From Crocinitomicaceae bacterium (GTDB lineage Bacteria > Bacteroidota > Bacteroidia > Flavobacteriales_D > Crocinitomicaceae), in assembly GCA_017983465.1 (NCBI GenBank), contig JAGOBK010000001.1, positions 62,001 through 126,000 on the forward strand: DNA of 64,000 nt, written 5' to 3'. Below, in pieces: positions 53,483 through 63,887 of the stretch. Within the stretch, counting starts at the first letter, position 1. The number at the start of each line of letters is the position of its first letter. The notes under the pieces are model-generated. The model did not search any database. It was not told the DNA's origin and saw only the letters and a program-made list of their open reading frames with translations. The translations under genes and the position numbers were made by a program.

Positions 53483-54124
53483 TTAATCTCTAATTACAGG
53501 GTAACCAGGGAATTTCGTTTTATCAAAAACGAATTTTTTATCGTCGATTTCTGGATTTGACGTGAACTTCGTCATGGAGTACGTCATTACGGTGCCGTCT
53601 TTCGCCTTTAAAATGGCTTTTTTCAATTCATTGTCCGTTTTAGAAATGTACAGGACAATGGTATGATATTCTGCTTTAGCAGGAACTTTTGGGAATAGAT
53701 CAATCACGTAAACCGCTTCTCCATTCAATTTATCTTCTCGGTCAAATTTATTCTTAAATCCAGTTTCCCAAATCGTCATGAGTTTCTTTGGATTGATTCC
53801 GTCCTCGTCATCTGTCGCATCGGATTCATAAACCGAACGTTCTTCTTTGATGACTGTCCACGTTTTAACACCATTAGAGATAATGGTATTGTCTCCGTAA
53901 GAAGCATAGAATTTATTTCCTTTTACCCAACCTTTTCCAGTTTCGTTCTCATTTGCTCCACTAGATGCATTTTTAACGGTTGCATTGAATTCGATGTAGA
54001 AGGACTTCATCGTTTTCATTTTAGTAGACAGTTTGTCCAGAATTCCTTGCGCTTTTGCGTCTTGAGAAAATGCAGTTCCTGAAGAAAGGAAAAGTACGGT
54101 AAAAAGAAGGTAAATTAATTTCAT
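53483..54124 (-). CDS. lolA: LolA-family outer membrane lipoprotein carrier
   Basis: Periplasmic chaperone that ferries lipoproteins to the outer membrane. The 213-residue protein has a Sec signal (LSSGTAFSQ), a half-barrel pattern with KSFYIEFNATVKN, GWVKGNKFYAS and KTWTVIKEERSVYESDA, and a C-terminal DKKFVFDKTKFPGYPVI. The many lipoproteins in this window would depend on such a carrier. It is followed by a 16-base gap to convergent smpB. Confidence 0.86.
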   Translation of the reverse strand: MKLIYLLFTVLFLSSGTAFSQDAKAQGILDKLSTKMKTMKSFYIEFNATVKNASSGANENETGKGWVKGNKFYASYGDNTIISNGVKTWTVIKEERSVYESDATDDEDGINPKKLMTIWETGFKNKFDREDKLNGEAVYVIDLFPKVPAKAEYHTIVLYISKTDNELKKAILKAKDGTVMTYSMTKFTSNPEIDDKKFVFDKTKFPGYPVIRD

Positions 54125-54177
54125 GTCTTAAATTTCAGTGCAAATATCAGAAATTATGCCAAGAACTAAAAATATAG

Positions 54178-57100
54178 TTAGCGAATGATGATTAAAGGTC
54201 TATTCAAAAGTTGATTTTCCGTTTCAATTTGAAGAATATACGTTCCGGTTGAAATGTTTTCAGGAATTTCGAAGATGTTTCCTTCAAATTTTCTCACGGA
54301 CTTTATCGATTTTCCTTCAGGTGAAATTAGGTTTAGACTTTTCATTCCTTCGCCTTGTAACGTTAAACAAGCGCCGCTTTGAATTGGATTTGGATACATG
54401 GAGATCGGGTTTTCAAGAAATTCGTTTACGTTCGCCATGGAACCCAAGTTGATGTTGTCCAAATAAATATTGTTTCCCCATCCACCTTTATTTCTGAAAG
54501 CCACTTGCAGGTTTGCTTGTCCAAGGTAGGCACTTAAATCAACGGAATCTGTTCGCCACTGATCAGCAGTTGGAAGGAAAGAACTTTGATTATCAGGGGA
54601 AGTCGATAATTCTGTCCCACCTTTTAAATACACTTGCTGGAAAGTCAAGCCACAATCGGTGGAAATCATGACTGCTAGCGTATCCGAATAACCAGCTCCC
54701 CAACGTGCATAGGCAACATCAAAGAATAAATATGGTTGAATGTCTAAAACACTTGCGTCTAGTGGCATCACTAAATCATCAAAGGACTGCTGTGAATCAA
54801 TGTCGTAATTGTTGAATACTGCTGATTTTGTTGAGTTCCCGAATCCTCCAGTACTTGTGGACAAGCTCCATGTTCCACCACCATCTTGGTTGTTGATGCT
54901 CCATCCGTTCGGTAGGAAATTGGATTGAAAGTCCTCGTTGATTCCAGTTTGTAACTGATAAAAGGAAACGTTCACTATTAAACTATCGGTATCGGTGTGT
55001 CCGGCTGCATCGGTAATTTGTAGAATGGTTAAATGATCTCCAGCTGTTGAGAATAGTACAGAAGGATTTCGTTGCGTGGAGCTCGAAGGAAATCCAGTTG
55101 GGAAGGACCAATTCCATGTTGCATTTGTATGGTTTAAGAACGAATGGTCTTCAAAATAAAACGAATCCACTGCACATACCGCCACTTGACTCAATTTATC
55201 GACGGTGATTCTACAAATCGGCAATGTTGGATTTTCAGTTAATCCACTTTCAAAAATTCCTTTTCCGTAAGATGCCAACCTGATTTTCGCATCACGGTAA
55301 AACGGTTTGAGAATATTTCCACTTATAAATGTGGGTAATCCGGCGTTATCTAACACAAAAGCCGTGGAATTATTGCGGTAGTAGACTGCTTTATTGGTCG
55401 CGACATAGATTCCACCATCCGTTCCAGCAATGTGTGCGATGGACTGAACACTTTCATTGTTGAGTATGGAATTCGTCCAATTGTCCCATGTTTGACCACC
55501 ATTACTTGTTTTAAATACTTTATTTCCGTTGGCTCCACTTGGATAGGCAATCCACAATTCATTTTCGTTTAATGGACTAATAGAAAGCAGCATGCGACGG
55601 CTATTTCCACCTGGAATTGTAAGCTGTGACCAAGTTTGTCCACCGTCGATGGTTTTCCAAAGTTTCCCTGTGTTTCCCGAAGCAGGTTGTTGATTTAGGT
55701 AAATGACATTTGGATTCGAGGAGGAAATCTCAATGTATTTTACTTGATCGTTTGCTGCGTTTCCAAAAGTGAAAAGCACATTGAACGAAGCTCCCGCATC
55801 GCTTGTTTTGTAGATTTTATTTTCCCTTCCAATGAAGGCTACAGAATAACAATTTGGATGAAATTCCATTTCGCTTGATTCCGCGGCATAGTAACTTTCA
55901 TTTGGTGCATTTCCAAATGGCGCACCTGAGATGGGGTCACTTAAGTTATATGGAATGCGTTTTCTACCGATGTCAGAGAAATACGTTAAGCGATTTTTTC
56001 CGGGATTCACATAGCCTGTTGCTGCTTCGCCTCCACCTAGTTCAAGGAAGTTACCTGCGCCATAATTTTCATGATATGCGAGGTTTCCGTTGTGGTACAA
56101 GCCACCTACGAGCACGTCTTCATTCCATCCGGAACCGAAGCCCCAGTAATCTGAACCATGAACACCGGACATGCGGAATTCTGGTTCTGTTGTGAAAAAA
56201 TCGTTCGAATGATAGATTCCACCATCGGTTGTAATCCAAGTATCATTTCCGACCACTCTAAAATCTTGATTGTCCACGTGCATGGATAATGGACCGCCAA
56301 CATATCCGGAAACGGAGCTAAACGTTGCACCGCCATCTGTTGATTTATAAACGTTTAATCCGCCAACAAAAATAAGATTTGGATCAAGGGGTGAAGCCAT
56401 GAATGCGCAATTGTAAAATCCTTGGTGATACAACCATGTGCTCGTTCCAATGGCTAAATTTACATGTGTCGTCGTGTATGGACCACCAACGGGTCCGTTT
56501 GGTAAGGACCAAGTCGTTCCACCGTCATTACTGCGGTATACACCAATGTATCCAAGGTCATCCGGTTTCGATTCACCGATTAAATAGGCGTACACGCGAT
56601 TTGGATCTGCAGGAGTAACTGCGATTCGTGCGCCTCCGTCATTTCGCGCTGGATCCGTTGAGTTATACCATCCGGAAGACTGAACGACCCAATTTTGACC
56701 AGCATCTGTTGATTTGAGGAATTCACAATTCAAGGTGCTTCCGTTGTGTTTCACTAAATATAGAATCGCACTGTTTGCCGTATTTGCTTTGATGTCATAA
56801 CAGGCATCTGAATATTGCTGAATCCAATTTAATCCGCCGTCGGTACTTTTGTAAAGTCCTTTGTCTGTTGCGGCAAAAACGAGGTTACTATTTCCTGGGT
56901 TAATGAAAATCTCATTTACGCCAAAATTGGAATTGGGAAGAACATTTATCCAAGTGGTTCCACCATCCAATGAACGGAAAATCCCTTTGTTTCCTCCAGC
57001 GAATATGATGTTTGGATTGGAATAATCCACTTCAACCGAAGTTACACCACTTCCGAAATCTAACGCTAGTGAAATGCAGGTCCAGTTTGCACCGGCATCT

Positions 57101-57597
57101 TCACTTTTATAGACTTCACCTGGTTCCGTTCCGCAATAACAAACATTTGGTGAGTTTAAACATTGATCAAAACTGTACACATTCGTTTGACCGGATCCTT
57201 GTGTTAATCCTTCTTGGAAATTCGTAATGGGACCGACAACACTCCAATTCGATGTTTTTTGCTGCTGTTGTTTGCGTAAATAGGCTTTGTCAATTTGGAC
57301 TTGTGTTTCATCACTAGGTTTGATGATGTATCCTGCTTCATTTAGGTAAGGTAATGCAGCTCTTCTCCAGCGCTTGTAATATTGCGTGTGATACGTTTTT
57401 ACGAAGTCGTACTCCGAATAATAGGAACGATACAAGGCATCTACTTCAAAAACACTTGGATTTTCCGAATACATCAAACGCGCCCATTTAGGAAGGGAAG
57501 AAATTTCGTGAGAACTAGGTTTTTTAAGGTTTTGGGAAAAAGTGATTCCTGAAACACAGAAAATGAAGAAAGTAAGTAGTAGGCTTGTACGCATCAT
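54178..57597 (-). CDS. Large BNR/Asp-box repeat protein with T9SS type A sorting domain
   Basis: Exported protein of about 1139 residues. A signal peptide (GITFSQ) leads to about ten Asp-box (S/T-x-D-G/A-G-x-x-W/F) repeats between residues ~170 and ~720, for example SLDGGTTW, STDGGLNW, SNDGGTTW and TIDGGQTW, indicating a sortilin/sialidase-type beta-propeller. A PKD-like domain (ATWNWSFPTGFP) and a jelly-roll domain (WSINNQDGGGTWSLS, DNINLGS) follow. The last ~80 residues (MYPNPIQSG, GTYILQI) form a T9SS type A sorting domain. ATG 57597 or 57594 is chosen; the longer frame to 57672 overlaps the next gene. Substrate unknown; not obviously an active sialidase. Confidence 0.86.
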   Translation of the reverse strand: MMRTSLLLTFFIFCVSGITFSQNLKKPSSHEISSLPKWARLMYSENPSVFEVDALYRSYYSEYDFVKTYHTQYYKRWRRAALPYLNEAGYIIKPSDETQVQIDKAYLRKQQQQKTSNWSVVGPITNFQEGLTQGSGQTNVYSFDQCLNSPNVCYCGTEPGEVYKSEDAGANWTCISLALDFGSGVTSVEVDYSNPNIIFAGGNKGIFRSLDGGTTWINVLPNSNFGVNEIFINPGNSNLVFAATDKGLYKSTDGGLNWIQQYSDACYDIKANTANSAILYLVKHNGSTLNCEFLKSTDAGQNWVVQSSGWYNSTDPARNDGGARIAVTPADPNRVYAYLIGESKPDDLGYIGVYRSNDGGTTWSLPNGPVGGPYTTTHVNLAIGTSTWLYHQGFYNCAFMASPLDPNLIFVGGLNVYKSTDGGATFSSVSGYVGGPLSMHVDNQDFRVVGNDTWITTDGGIYHSNDFFTTEPEFRMSGVHGSDYWGFGSGWNEDVLVGGLYHNGNLAYHENYGAGNFLELGGGEAATGYVNPGKNRLTYFSDIGRKRIPYNLSDPISGAPFGNAPNESYYAAESSEMEFHPNCYSVAFIGRENKIYKTSDAGASFNVLFTFGNAANDQVKYIEISSSNPNVIYLNQQPASGNTGKLWKTIDGGQTWSQLTIPGGNSRRMLLSISPLNENELWIAYPSGANGNKVFKTSNGGQTWDNWTNSILNNESVQSIAHIAGTDGGIYVATNKAVYYRNNSTAFVLDNAGLPTFISGNILKPFYRDAKIRLASYGKGIFESGLTENPTLPICRITVDKLSQVAVCAVDSFYFEDHSFLNHTNATWNWSFPTGFPSSSTQRNPSVLFSTAGDHLTILQITDAAGHTDTDSLIVNVSFYQLQTGINEDFQSNFLPNGWSINNQDGGGTWSLSTSTGGFGNSTKSAVFNNYDIDSQQSFDDLVMPLDASVLDIQPYLFFDVAYARWGAGYSDTLAVMISTDCGLTFQQVYLKGGTELSTSPDNQSSFLPTADQWRTDSVDLSAYLGQANLQVAFRNKGGWGNNIYLDNINLGSMANVNEFLENPISMYPNPIQSGACLTLQGEGMKSLNLISPEGKSIKSVRKFEGNIFEIPENISTGTYILQIETENQLLNRPLIIIR

Positions 57598-57647
57598 CTC
57601 GGTTTTATAGAGTGATGCTAATTTAGTGTTTTTTGATAAATTCCTTT

Positions 57648-58049
57648 TTACTGTATAAATCGATGTTTCCAATCTTCACTTGGTACCATGCATGTCTCCC
57701 GCATTCCAAATACGCGATAACGCCTTCTTGCACAAAAGCGATACATCGCGTTACGAATAAATGGGGGAATCAGTCGAAAGATGGACATGAGTTTCCAAAG
57801 CCCACCTAAATCACTTAAAATACCTAGAACTGCGGAGCTTTCTGTGAGGGTTTTTCCGTTTTTCAGATAAATCACCGAGTCCATTGGGTTTACCTTCATT
57901 TGAAAGGATTCAACCTTTTCTCTAACAAAATCAGATTGTGCTGTTGTGAAATAAAATTGCTTTGTTCGATCCTTTTTGAGGATAAATTGCACAAATGAAT
58001 TACACAGAATGCACACACCGTCGAAAACAATGATTTTTTTATCCAGCAT
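57648..58049 (-). CDS. DCC-family thiol-disulfide oxidoreductase
   Basis: Small protein of 133 residues with the DxxCxxC signature in FDGVCILCNSFVQF near residue 10 that names the DCC family. Other blocks, SAVLGILSDLGGLW and RYRVFGMRETCMVPSEDWKHRF, complete it. Redox role is inferred from the motif; partners are unknown. It starts with the overlap TAATG with the lon stop, so it is coupled to lon. An unrelated upstream BNR gene follows 50 bases after its stop. Confidence 0.88.
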   Translation of the reverse strand: MLDKKIIVFDGVCILCNSFVQFILKKDRTKQFYFTTAQSDFVREKVESFQMKVNPMDSVIYLKNGKTLTESSAVLGILSDLGGLWKLMSIFRLIPPFIRNAMYRFCARRRYRVFGMRETCMVPSEDWKHRFIQ

Positions 58050-60508
58050 TATTTTGATTTTGGAACTTCAATCTTTTTTGCGTTTTTCACTTTTTCATTC
58101 GTCAAAGCAAGTTCTAGTACTTCAGACATTTTACTCACAAAATGGAAGGTAATTCCCTTCAAGTAGTCTTCCTTGATTTCATCGATGTCCTGTTTGTTTT
58201 TCGCGCAAAGAATGATTTCCTTGATTCCAGCACGTTTTGCAGCCAAAATCTTCTCCTTGATTCCGCCAACAGGTAATACATCTCCGCGTAGCGTGATTTC
58301 ACCCGTCATAGCGAGGTTTTTCTTTACTTTTCGTTGTGTAAACACCGATGCTAAGGATGTCAGCATGGTAATTCCAGCACTTGGACCATCTTTTGGAGTT
58401 GCGCCTTCAGGGACATGCACGTGAATGTTGTGTTCATCAAAGACTTCTTGTTCTAGTTCAAGCATTTCACTGTGTCCTTTTAAGAATTCCAAGGCAATGA
58501 CAGCTGATTCTTTCATGACATCTCCCAAATTTCCGGTTAAGGTTAATTTTCCTTTTCCTTTTGTGATGGATGATTCGATGAATAAAATATCTCCACCGAC
58601 TGATGTCCATGCTAAACCAGTTACAACACCTGCTGTTTCATTATTTAGGTATTTCGTACGTGCTCTTCCGGCTCCAAGGAAGGTAAAGAGGTCCTCCATG
58701 GTAATGGTCGCATTGAACTCTTCTTCCATCGCAATTTGACGTGCTCTGTTTCGAACCAATTTTGCCGTAACCTTATCTAATCCGCGAACGCCAGATTCAT
58801 TCGTGTATTCCTCCACGATTTTCTCCCACACTTTTTTATCCACTTGAATATCATTCTTCGTTATTCCGTGTTCAGCAATTTGTTTGGGAAGTAAGTGTCT
58901 TTTTGCAATTTCGATTTTCTCTTCGATGGTATAACCATTGACTTCAATGATTTCCATACGATCCAACAAAGGAGTTTGAACGGTACTTAAGCTGTTTGCT
59001 GTAGCGATAAACAAGACCTTCGATAAGTCAAATTCAGTCTCCACATAATTGTCGTAAAACGCACTATTTTGTTCTGGATCCAAGACCTCTAATAGGGCAG
59101 AGGATGGATCACCGTGATGATTTCTTCCCAATTTATCGATCTCATCTAAAACAAATACTGGATTTGCGGTTTCTGCTTTTTTCAAGTTTTGCATTACGCG
59201 TCCTGGCATGGCTCCGATGTACGTTTTGCGGTGACCTCTGATTTCTGCTTCATCGTGAAGTCCACCAAGAGACATACGTATGTATTTTCGTCCTAAGGCT
59301 TCTGCAATTGATTTCCCTAAGGAAGTTTTTCCAACTCCCGGAGGGCCATAAAAACAAAGAATTGGAGATTTCATGTTTCCTTTTAATTTAAGGACAGCCA
59401 AATATTCCAAAATACGCTCTTTGACTTTTTCCATTCCGAAATGATCGCGTTCTAGAATTTTCTTCGCGCGTTTCAAGTCTAATTTATCATTGGTGTAAAC
59501 ACCCCAAGGAAGGTCTAGTAATAAATCTAAGTAATTCATTTGAACCGTATACTCAGCTCCTTGCGGATTCATGCGTTGTAACTTTTCTAATTCTTTAGTG
59601 AATAGTTTTTCAACGCGCTCATCCCATTTCTTGGATTTTGCACGTTCTTCGAAATCGCGCACATCTTGAACTTGAGGATTGTCTCCCAACTCATCTTGAA
59701 TGGTTCGCATTTGTTGATGAAGGAAGTATTCTCGTTGCTGTTTGTCTAAATCCTTGCGCACACGGTTTTGAATTTCGTTGCGCATTTCGAGCATTTGCAC
59801 TTCGAGTGTCAAATGTTCCATCACCATCATCACGCGTTTCTTGACATCCATTTCCTCCAGCATTTCTTGCTTTTTGGCAACGTCGGCATTCATATTCGAG
59901 GAGATGAAATTCACTAAGAAAGTTGGACTATCAATGTTTCCGATGGCAAATTGTGCTTCGGAAGGAATGTTTGGACTTTCACGAATAATTTGAAGAGCCA
60001 AGTCTTTGATTGTCTTGAACATAATATCAAGCTCTTGATTCCCTTGTTCAAGTGGAATTTCTTTAAAAATATTCACTTTAGCACGCATGTACGGCTCAGT
60101 TTGAACAGGGGTAACGATTTCAAATCGACGCTTACCTTGAAGAATAACAGTCGAACTTCCGTCAGGCATTTTCAATAAGCGTACAATTTGTGCAACCGTA
60201 CCGATGGAGTGTAAATCAACAAAATTAGGAGATTCCTCTTCTTGGTTTTTTTGAGAAACGACACCAATGATTTTATTTCCTTTGTTGGCTTCTTGAATTA
60301 ATTTAATGGATTTATCTCTTCCTACGGTAATGGGAATAACGACGCCTGGAAAGAGTACATTATTACGTAAAGGAAGAATTGGGAGTTCATTTGGAAATTC
60401 TTGATTATTGACATTTTCTTCCTCTTCAGCGGTTATTAAAGGGATGAATTCTGCATCTGATTCCATGCCAGACATCCCGAAAAAACCGTGTTCAAATAAA
60501 TCACTCAT
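58049..60508 (-). CDS. lon: ATP-dependent Lon protease
   Basis: Cytoplasmic AAA+ serine protease degrading misfolded and regulatory proteins. Length 819 residues: an N-terminal substrate domain ([22 protein letters not shown]), AAA+ with Walker [20 protein letters not shown] near residue 388 and Walker [12 protein letters not shown], and protease domain with Ser near residue 708 in [11 protein letters not shown] and Lys in [17 protein letters not shown] 60508 (MSDLFEHG) is chosen; longer reading runs into the promoter region. A palindrome lies 34 bases upstream. It overlaps the DCC gene stop-start. Confidence 0.96.
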   Translation of the reverse strand: MSDLFEHGFFGMSGMESDAEFIPLITAEEEENVNNQEFPNELPILPLRNNVLFPGVVIPITVGRDKSIKLIQEANKGNKIIGVVSQKNQEEESPNFVDLHSIGTVAQIVRLLKMPDGSSTVILQGKRRFEIVTPVQTEPYMRAKVNIFKEIPLEQGNQELDIMFKTIKDLALQIIRESPNIPSEAQFAIGNIDSPTFLVNFISSNMNADVAKKQEMLEEMDVKKRVMMVMEHLTLEVQMLEMRNEIQNRVRKDLDKQQREYFLHQQMRTIQDELGDNPQVQDVRDFEERAKSKKWDERVEKLFTKELEKLQRMNPQGAEYTVQMNYLDLLLDLPWGVYTNDKLDLKRAKKILERDHFGMEKVKERILEYLAVLKLKGNMKSPILCFYGPPGVGKTSLGKSIAEALGRKYIRMSLGGLHDEAEIRGHRKTYIGAMPGRVMQNLKKAETANPVFVLDEIDKLGRNHHGDPSSALLEVLDPEQNSAFYDNYVETEFDLSKVLFIATANSLSTVQTPLLDRMEIIEVNGYTIEEKIEIAKRHLLPKQIAEHGITKNDIQVDKKVWEKIVEEYTNESGVRGLDKVTAKLVRNRARQIAMEEEFNATITMEDLFTFLGAGRARTKYLNNETAGVVTGLAWTSVGGDILFIESSITKGKGKLTLTGNLGDVMKESAVIALEFLKGHSEMLELEQEVFDEHNIHVHVPEGATPKDGPSAGITMLTSLASVFTQRKVKKNLAMTGEITLRGDVLPVGGIKEKILAAKRAGIKEIILCAKNKQDIDEIKEDYLKGITFHFVSKMSEVLELALTNEKVKNAKKIEVPKSK

Positions 60509-60541
60509 ATATTTTATATTGCGACAAGTTGTCATATTAGT

Positions 60542-60556
60542 TTTGAGAATCTCAAA
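60542..60556. promoter_or_regulatory. Candidate operator palindrome upstream of lon
   Basis: TTTGAGA-A-TCTCAAA is a perfect 7-bp inverted repeat with one central base, 34 bases upstream of ATG 60508 and in the gap before the GlmU-like gene. It could be a repressor or activator site for this heat-shock-type gene, but a match by chance cannot be excluded. Confidence 0.35.
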
Positions 60557-60633
60557 CTTTCGTAAGTAGAAACTAGGTACGGTGAATGGGACAAGCATTG
60601 TGCCATGCTTGAATTGACTGAAAATTCGTCAGT

Positions 60634-61770
60634 TTAAAGCCTTGATTGATGCAAGGTTTCAAAGATTTTAATGTCTGCCGCTGTAAAATCTACATGTCGA
60701 CGGTCCATCATAGCTTTTGCTGCTTGAATGGCTTTGTCTAGTTGAAAAACACTCTGTTCGGCCCCGTTGATCCAACTAAAAGAGGAAAGGTGTTTTTCTG
60801 GAAAGGAATCTGAGAAGACATTTACGGCAAATCCAACAACAGATGCCGTATTGAACATCGTATTGATTGCACTTTTTGAATGGTCTCCCATACAAAGCCC
60901 CATGAATTGTAATTCACTTGCTTCGATGCTTTTGGATTCGTAACTGTAACTGGAAACAGTGCTGTAATTGTTCTTTAAATTGGAGGAGTTTGTATCAGCG
61001 CCAAGGTTACACCATTCCCCAAGAACGGAATTGCCCAAAAATCCATCGTGTCCTTTGTTTGAGTATGCGTGGAAAATGACATTGCTCACTTCACCACCAA
61101 CGCGACAATGAGGTCCAATGGTTGTTGCTCCATAGATTTTGGTACCCATTTTCACCACCGCTTCTTCACACAAAACGAATGAACCTCGTATCATTGATCC
61201 CTCCATGATTTCGGCGTTTTCTCCAATGTAGATTGGACCATGATTTGTATTCAATGTACAACCTTCTATCGTAGCCCCCTTTTCAATAAAGAGTAAATCA
61301 CTTGATCCAATTAATGTATTAGATTTCGATAATTTCTGTGATTTACGTTCGTCGGTAATCAGGTAAAAATCCAATTCAATCGCTGCTTCATTCTTTTGGA
61401 ATAGGTCCCAGCGATGTTCAATGACAATTGGAGCGGCTCCTACGTATTCTATTTTTGTGGTAGAGCTCCCATTTTCTGCGATGAATAGCCCATTCATATA
61501 AAGTGAATGTCCTTCTTCCAGTGCATAAACAGCGACTGCAACTTCTTCATTTGGAATTACTTGTGCATTTACACGAATAGGTGAATCAACTGCTGGAAAC
61601 TTTTCTTGTAAATAAGACTCCGTGATGAATCCAACTTCACACTCTGGAAGCAAACGTTCCCAACGTTCGTTGTTTGTGTAAATACCCATGCGTAAATTTC
61701 CGACCGGTCGACTCAAGGTCAATGGTGCGAAGCGTAAGTGTAATCCGTTGTCGTCTAAGTTGATTTTCAT
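60634..61770 (-). CDS. GlmU-family sugar nucleotidyltransferase-like protein
   Basis: Protein of 378 residues. It begins with LDDNGLHLRFAPLTLSRPVGNLRMG, a fold related to the sugar-phosphate nucleotidyltransferase, and its C-terminal half has left-handed beta-helix repeats (IYIGENAEIMEGSMIRGSFV, VKMGTKIYGATTIGPHCRVGGE), typical of hexapeptide acyltransferases. This matches the Bacteroidota GlmU-like group. A clear nucleotidyl-transfer loop (GxGTR) is absent at the N-terminus, so activity is uncertain. It overlaps the upstream symporter gene by four bases. Confidence 0.8.
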   Translation of the reverse strand: MKINLDDNGLHLRFAPLTLSRPVGNLRMGIYTNNERWERLLPECEVGFITESYLQEKFPAVDSPIRVNAQVIPNEEVAVAVYALEEGHSLYMNGLFIAENGSSTTKIEYVGAAPIVIEHRWDLFQKNEAAIELDFYLITDERKSQKLSKSNTLIGSSDLLFIEKGATIEGCTLNTNHGPIYIGENAEIMEGSMIRGSFVLCEEAVVKMGTKIYGATTIGPHCRVGGEVSNVIFHAYSNKGHDGFLGNSVLGEWCNLGADTNSSNLKNNYSTVSSYSYESKSIEASELQFMGLCMGDHSKSAINTMFNTASVVGFAVNVFSDSFPEKHLSSFSWINGAEQSVFQLDKAIQAAKAMMDRRHVDFTAADIKIFETLHQSRL

Positions 61771-63263
61771 GCTGTTGCTTTTTCTGTTGTCGCTGTGCTG
61801 GTAAGGTATAGTAGGATAAAAGTAAGTCCTCCGTTTAGAATGAGCATTTCATGTCCAAATGCATAACCGTTCAGCCAGGTTTCTTCTTTGTAAGTTGGGT
61901 CAAAATACGTCATAATAAGTGGTCCGTAAGTAATGCCAAGACAAATGAGTGGCGCAAGGACACAAACGATTGGAACCATGTAATTTTTTAAGCTTCGTTT
62001 GGTGAGGATTCCAAAAGCAAACAAGCCCAATAATGGACCATACGTAAATCCTGCGATGGTAAAAATCAAATCAACGATGCTTTTATTGTCCATCCATTTG
62101 AAATAGAAAACAAGTAACATGAATAGCACCGCAAAGGATAAGTGAACTCCTTTTCGAAGATTATTTTTTTGTTTTTCGTCCATGTTGGAACGACGTTCAA
62201 AACCTAAAATATCAATGCAAAAAGATGACGTAAGTGCTGTAATCGCTCCATCCACCGAAGGAAAAAGCGCAGAAATTAAACCAATGATGAAAATGATGAA
62301 AATTCCGAAAGGCAAATGTTCTTGTACAATTGATGGGAACAAATCATCCGGTTTGAATTCCCAGCCATTTTGTGTGGCGAAAAGTTGCAGCATCCCACCT
62401 AAAAGCAGGAATAACGCATTCACAAAGAGAAGGATGAAGCTAAAGACCACCATGTTTTTCTGTGCATCTTTCAAGTTCTTGACACTGATGTTTTTCTGCA
62501 TCATTTCTTGATCAAGACCTGTCATTGTAATGGTAATAAAAGCACCACCGATAATGTGTTTCCACATAAAATCCTTGCGCATTGGATCAGTGCTCCAAAG
62601 TTTGGTCATGCCACCTTCTGACATTTGATTCCAAATGTGTCCCCACGACCAATTCAATTCACTTTGAATAGAGAGGATACAAACGACTAATGCTAATAAC
62701 ATGAATACTGTTTGAAGTGTGTCTGTCCAAACGATGGTTTTAACGCCACCACGGAAAGTGTACGCAATAATCATCGCTATGATAATGACGGTGGAAAGCC
62801 AAAATGGAATACCAACACTGTCAAAAACGAATAACTGAAGGACATTAATCACTAAATAAAGTCGAACGGTAGCACCTAGTGTACGAGACAAAATGAAATA
62901 CCCAGCGCCCCATTTGTAGGCAGAAAAGCCTAGACGGTATTCAAGGTAGCGGTAAATGGAACTTAGATTGTATTTGTAATAGAGTGGAAGAAGGACATAC
63001 GCTACGATGAAGTAGCCAATGAAGAAGCCAAGTACCATTTGGTAATAATAGAATCCATTGGCTGTAACAGTTCCCGGTACGGAAACAAAGGTTACTCCAG
63101 AAAGCGAGGTGCCAATCATGCCGAAAGCGACAAGGTACCAAGGACTTTTCTTATCACCTGTAAAGAAACTTTGAGACGTGGAATTTTTCGATGTATAATG
63201 AGAAATCAACAGTAAAACACCAAAGTAGGCGATTAGAATGATGATGATAAAAGCTTGATTCAT
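61767..63263 (-). CDS. Sodium:solute symporter (SSS family)
   Basis: Membrane transporter of 498 residues with about 13-14 hydrophobic segments. The N-terminal FFTGDKKSPWYLVAFGMIGTSLSGVTFVSVPG and GADxxxS-like region typical of SSSF are seen, then YRYLEYRLGF and the conserved GLISALFPSVDGAITALTSSF. Substrate is not readable; the adjacent GlmU-like protein may suggest a sugar, but this is weak. Likely promoter -7 box TATTTTTA on the minus strand (63288-63281). ATG 63263 is chosen. Confidence 0.93.
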   Translation of the reverse strand: MNQAFIIIILIAYFGVLLLISHYTSKNSTSQSFFTGDKKSPWYLVAFGMIGTSLSGVTFVSVPGTVTANGFYYYQMVLGFFIGYFIVAYVLLPLYYKYNLSSIYRYLEYRLGFSAYKWGAGYFILSRTLGATVRLYLVINVLQLFVFDSVGIPFWLSTVIIIAMIIAYTFRGGVKTIVWTDTLQTVFMLLALVVCILSIQSELNWSWGHIWNQMSEGGMTKLWSTDPMRKDFMWKHIIGGAFITITMTGLDQEMMQKNISVKNLKDAQKNMVVFSFILLFVNALFLLLGGMLQLFATQNGWEFKPDDLFPSIVQEHLPFGIFIIFIIGLISALFPSVDGAITALTSSFCIDILGFERRSNMDEKQKNNLRKGVHLSFAVLFMLLVFYFKWMDNKSIVDLIFTIAGFTYGPLLGLFAFGILTKRSLKNYMVPIVCVLAPLICLGITYGPLIMTYFDPTYKEETWLNGYAFGHEMLILNGGLTFILLYLTSTATTEKATA

Positions 63264-63342
63264 GCCAATTATTTGAAGTGTAAAAATAATCGAAAGGACG
63301 ATATGTGCTGAGAATTTTACGCATTACTTTTCAATCGATTGT

Positions 63343-63350
63343 TATCTTTG
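63343..63350 (+). promoter_or_regulatory. -7 box for membrane-anchored unknown gene
   Basis: TATCTTTG, a perfect TAnnTTTG, 15 bases before ATG 63366. It overlies the start of a longer alternative frame (63339), so supports 63366. Confidence 0.55.
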
Positions 63351-63365
63351 TCCAAAACAACGAAC

Positions 63366-63887
63366 ATGGAACTTTGGATTTTTCTTCTTTTGATGATTTT
63401 TTTCGGACTAACAATCATCGCATTGGTTTATTTCTTTTTGAAAAGACAGGAAGATCAAGAATTAGTGAAACTTCAGTTAGAATTGCGTAAGGGACGCCAA
63501 GAATTCTTCTTGCCATCGCGCTTAGAGGCTTACCAACGCGCTATTTTATTGATGGAGAGAATTCATCCGAATAGTTTGGTGATGCGTGCACATCAGGGAA
63601 ATGTTTCCGCTTTGGCACAACAAAGCATCTTATTAAAAACCATCCGTGACGAGTTCGATCACAATGTTGCACAACAATTATTTATCTCAGAAACTGGATG
63701 GAAAATGATGCGCGATTCGAAAGAGGAGTCCATTCGATTGATCAATCTAGCTGCTGCACAAATGGGTGAAAATGCGAGCTCCCTGGACTTATCCGCTAAA
63801 ATCATGGAAATGTTAGCACAACTAGACGCGATGCCTTCTGAAGTTGCGGTTGCTTTCTTAAAACAGGAGTTTCAAGCGTTATTTTGA
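63366..63887 (+). CDS. Membrane-anchored protein of unknown function
   Basis: Protein of about 173 residues. A single N-terminal transmembrane segment (IFLLLMIFFGLTIIALVYFFL) is followed by a basic stop-transfer and a charged helical cytoplasmic domain with LELRKGRQEFFLPSRLEAYQRAILLMERIHP and IRDEFDHNVAQQLFISETGWKMMRDSKEE. This pattern is seen in other Bacteroidota hypothetical proteins, but I assign no function. It overlaps a convergent DedA-like gene by 9 bases at its 3' end. Confidence 0.75.
   Translation: MELWIFLLLMIFFGLTIIALVYFFLKRQEDQELVKLQLELRKGRQEFFLPSRLEAYQRAILLMERIHPNSLVMRAHQGNVSALAQQSILLKTIRDEFDHNVAQQLFISETGWKMMRDSKEESIRLINLAAAQMGENASSLDLSAKIMEMLAQLDAMPSEVAVAFLKQEFQALF

Noticed and set aside
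60610..60640. Terminator after the GlmU-like gene
   Set aside because: Only a 5-bp stem could be drawn and no good T-run follows on the minus strand.
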